NCBI GenBank assembly: GCA_902478725.1
Contig: CABSMD010000142.1
Location: 1-6,802 of the forward strand
DNA: 6,802 bases
Direction: 5' to 3'
Source of the DNA: an uncultured Clostridia bacterium
GTDB lineage: Bacteria > Bacillota > Clostridia > HGM11514
Shown: piece by piece, positions 4,618 through 6,802 of the stretch
Layout of the letters: every line of letters starts with the position of its first letter
Numbering within the stretch: position 1 is the stretch's first letter
The notes under the pieces: generated by a model
Database searches by the model: none
The model's input: only the letters and a program-made list of their open reading frames with translations
Told to the model about the DNA's origin: nothing
Position numbers and translations under genes: made by a program

Positions 4618-6802
4618 TTGAAAAGGGCTGCATCCGTTTGTCTTCTCTTACTTATTTCTGCCGTTTTTCTTTTCCAGCCGATGGCTTCCGTTTCTGCAAA
4701 GGATACCGGATATTCTGTTCCCGTAGTGTTCGATTATGACAGGGAGGATTCCTACAATAATTATATAGCAAACATGGAAGGGCTGCCCCGGCCAGGCGAG
4801 GCGGTCACTTTTCGTGCTGTCGAAAATTACACAGTTCTGTCCGGGGATGTGGAGCGCGCTGCGGAATATGGCGGACGAAGCGATGTGCTCTGGTTTCATC
4901 GGCAGGAGGCCGTGGTAGAATGGTCGGTGGACGTACCGGCCGAAGGGCTGTATTCGCTGGCAATTGGTTACGCACCGGATGCGGTGTCGAGGAAGAATGT
5001 GGAGCTGACCCTTTCCATCAACGGTTCCATTCCCTTTAACGAGGTGCGAAGCAACGTGTTCCGCCGTGCGTGGCAGGACACGGTTGGCATCACGCGCGAC
5101 AAGCGCGACAATGACGTTCGCCCGCGCCAAGCCATTGTGGAATACTGGCAGGAGGAATTGTTTAAGGACAACTCCGGTAAGGTGCAGGAAGAGTTGAAAT
5201 TTCAGTTTAACGCCGGGCGTAACATTATCCGGATCGAGACGAACGGTGAACCGTTTGCGTTGGAATACCTGAAGCTGGTCAATCATGAGCCGCCCATCTC
5301 CTATGAGCAGTATCTGCAATCCCACGCACAGGCGAAGCGGAGCAGCGGCGAAACGGTTAAGGTGCAGGCGGAGGAGCCCTATTTAAAGTCGGATTCCTCG
5401 CTTTACCCCGTTTATGACCGCACCAGCCCCTTGACTGAGCCATACGACAAGTCTAAAATACGCTTAAACACCATCGGCGGTACCACCTGGAAGGAGAACA
5501 ACCAGTGGATCATCTGGAAGGTTACCGTGCCGGAGGATGGGCTGTATAAAATCGGCATCAAATACATGCAAAATATCTTAGAGGGCCTGTTCACCAGCAG
5601 GCGGCTGTATATCAACGGTGAGGTACCGTTTGCCGAGGTCGATACCATTCGGTTCGACTATGGTACCAAGTGGGACATGAACCTGCTGGGCGGGGAAGAA
5701 CCCTATTATTTTTACCTGAAAAAAGGTGAGAACGAAATCAAGCTGGAAAACGTTTTGGGGGATATCGCCCCGTCGTTTGAAAACCTGGAAACCTGCGTGT
5801 ATGAGCTCAATGAGATCTACCGCCGGATTATCATGATCACCGGCACCGATCCGGATACATACCGCGATTACGCGATCGAAAAGGAGATTCCCGAATTCAG
5901 TTCTGTCATGACTGAGAACGCCAAACGGCTGACCGACGAGGTGGAGCGCCTGCAGGGGATCACCAAAAAACGCGGCAAGGAACTTGCCTTTTTGGAGCGC
6001 GTTGCCGTGCAGCTCAATGATTTAAACGACGATCCGGGTACCATCAACACCCGGCTTGACAGCTTTAAAAACAACATCAGTTCTCTGGGGGCGTGGATCT
6101 TAAAATTACAGGAGCAGCCGTTGTCGCTTGACTATATCGTCGTGCTCTCTCCCGATACCGAACCGCCGGTTGCCAAGGCAAACCTTTGGCAGGGAATGAA
6201 GCACGGGATCACGATGTTCTGGGCTTCCTTTTTTGAGGACTATTCCCTAAGCGGCGAGGATGTGGAGGAGAAGGAGCCGCTTAAGGTCTGGGTCAACCTC
6301 GGGCGCGACCAGGCCAGTGTCATCAGTGGACTGGTGAACGACTATTTCACGCCTGAGACCGGCATCGACGTCCAACTTGAACTGGTGCAGGGGTCGCTGA
6401 TCGAGGCGACGCTTGCGGGCCGCGGGCCGGACATCGCCCTGATGGTAGCAAACGATCAGCCGATCAACTTTGCCATCCGAAACGCGCTGGTAGACCTGTC
6501 GCAGTTTCCGGATTTTGAAGAGGTTTCCAAGCGGTTTTTCCCGTCGGCCTTCGAGCCGTTCAAATTCCGGGGTGCGGTTTACGCGCTGCCGGACAGCCAG
6601 AGCTTTGAGATGATGTTCTACCGCAAGGATATCTTTGCCGAGCTGGGGCTTGGCATCCCGCAGACCTGGGAGGAGTTTTACCGGATGGTGCCGGTCATCC
6701 AACGCAAAAACATGCAGATCGGCCTGCCTCCGGTGACGACGCCGGTGAACGCGACCTCTACCGCCGCGTCCAATGCTGTCGTGCAGCCGACGCTGTCTCT
6801 TA
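4618..6802 (+). CDS. Chimeric extracellular solute-binding protein (family 1) with two N-terminal carbohydrate-binding-like modules, 3'-partial
   Basis: The frame is open from TTG 4618 to the window edge: 728 codons plus one base, with no stop. Residues 1-27 are a signal peptide (MKRAAS, hydrophobic core CLLLLISAVFLF, cleavage probably after VSA27). Two beta-sandwich modules follow at about 34-225 and 249-400; they share VPxxGLY and INGxxPFxEV motifs at matching spacing and resemble CBM6/35-like sugar-binding folds. Residues 402-541 are mostly helical, with a coiled-coil-like stretch near 428-470. From about 554 the sequence is a family 1 (MalE-like) ABC solute-binding domain: EPLKVWVN, GRGPDIALM at 601-609, a strand-helix pattern through YALPDSQSFEMMFYRKDIF, and IPQTWEEFY. 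The domain is cut off by the window edge after about 175 residues. Role inferred: capturing oligosaccharides outside the cell for an ABC importer. The Cys at residue 8 is not a lipobox, so lipid anchoring is not supported. It has its own promoter, separate from the upstream gene. Confidence 0.88.
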   Translation, partial: MKRAASVCLLLLISAVFLFQPMASVSAKDTGYSVPVVFDYDREDSYNNYIANMEGLPRPGEAVTFRAVENYTVLSGDVERAAEYGGRSDVLWFHRQEAVVEWSVDVPAEGLYSLAIGYAPDAVSRKNVELTLSINGSIPFNEVRSNVFRRAWQDTVGITRDKRDNDVRPRQAIVEYWQEELFKDNSGKVQEELKFQFNAGRNIIRIETNGEPFALEYLKLVNHEPPISYEQYLQSHAQAKRSSGETVKVQAEEPYLKSDSSLYPVYDRTSPLTEPYDKSKIRLNTIGGTTWKENNQWIIWKVTVPEDGLYKIGIKYMQNILEGLFTSRRLYINGEVPFAEVDTIRFDYGTKWDMNLLGGEEPYYFYLKKGENEIKLENVLGDIAPSFENLETCVYELNEIYRRIIMITGTDPDTYRDYAIEKEIPEFSSVMTENAKRLTDEVERLQGITKKRGKELAFLERVAVQLNDLNDDPGTINTRLDSFKNNISSLGAWILKLQEQPLSLDYIVVLSPDTEPPVAKANLWQGMKHGITMFWASFFEDYSLSGEDVEEKEPLKVWVNLGRDQASVISGLVNDYFTPETGIDVQLELVQGSLIEATLAGRGPDIALMVANDQPINFAIRNALVDLSQFPDFEEVSKRFFPSAFEPFKFRGAVYALPDSQSFEMMFYRKDIFAELGLGIPQTWEEFYRMVPVIQRKNMQIGLPPVTTPVNATSTAASNAVVQPTLSL
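4927..5640 (+). repeat. Duplicated beta-sandwich module inside the solute-binding protein
   Basis: Residues 104-143 (4927-5046) and 302-341 (5521-5640) align without a gap at an offset of 198 residues, with 16 of 40 positions identical. Shared landmarks are VxVPxxGLY, IxY, then INGxxPFxEV. A further match, FQFNAGRNIIRIE against FYLKKGENEIKLE, lies at an offset of 170, so copy 1 carries about 28 extra residues between the two blocks. This supports two homologous domains, probably carbohydrate-binding. Confidence 0.75.

Noticed and set aside
4648..5325. Minus-strand open frame of 225 codons opposite the solute-binding protein gene
   Set aside because: It is a shadow of a well-supported plus-strand gene with clear domains. 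The translation shows no recognisable family, and it would begin inside a coding region without a ribosome binding site.
5744..5760. Catabolite-response (cre)-like sequence GGAAAACGTTTTGG inside the second gene
   Set aside because: The spacing has one base too many for the cre consensus and it lies deep in coding sequence, so it is probably fortuitous.

Overview
The window carries two large, plus-strand, partial genes for secreted sugar-handling proteins, separated by a 356-base AT-rich intergenic region. The organism is most likely a Gram-positive-type Bacillota member (Clostridia or Paenibacillus-like). The evidence is a triple S-layer homology (SLH) anchor, a TTG start behind a GGAGGTG-type Shine-Dalgarno, a vegetative-type promoter with an A/T-rich UP element, and moderately GC-rich coding DNA against AT-rich spacers. 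No ribosomal or taxon-specific marker is present, so a finer placement is not supported.

Positions 2-4261 are the 3' part of a gene whose start lies upstream of the window. It encodes a cell-surface modular protein: an N-terminal beta-sandwich-like repeat, a long right-handed parallel beta-helix resembling the GH141 / pectate-lyase-like glycan-degrading proteins, an Ig-like module, a helical FIVAR-like module, an unassigned beta-rich module, a cadherin-like beta-sandwich, a Thr/Pro/Gly-rich linker and three SLH domains ending at the C-terminus. It should sit on the cell wall and bind or cut a complex polysaccharide outside the cell.

Positions 4262-4617 hold a strong Rho-independent terminator (4286-4320) closing the first gene, then an AT-rich stretch with a promoter (TTGCTT at 4481, TATAAT at 4504), an A/T-rich UP-like element, a leader of about 100 bases with an 11-base palindrome near the predicted transcription start, and a Shine-Dalgarno at 4605-4611.

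Positions 4618-6802 are the 5' part of a second gene, open to the window edge. After a signal peptide it encodes two homologous carbohydrate-binding-like beta-sandwich modules, a helical linker domain and then the start of an ABC-transporter family 1 extracellular solute-binding domain. It is a chimeric sugar-binding protein much longer than a normal solute-binding protein, and it has no visible lipobox.

Together the genes suggest a polysaccharide-utilisation locus: a wall-anchored beta-helix protein works on the polymer, and a solute-binding protein with extra glycan-binding modules captures the released sugar for an ABC importer whose permease genes would be expected downstream. The enzymatic specificity and the transported sugar cannot be read from this window. 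No RNA genes, mobile elements or CRISPR arrays were seen.
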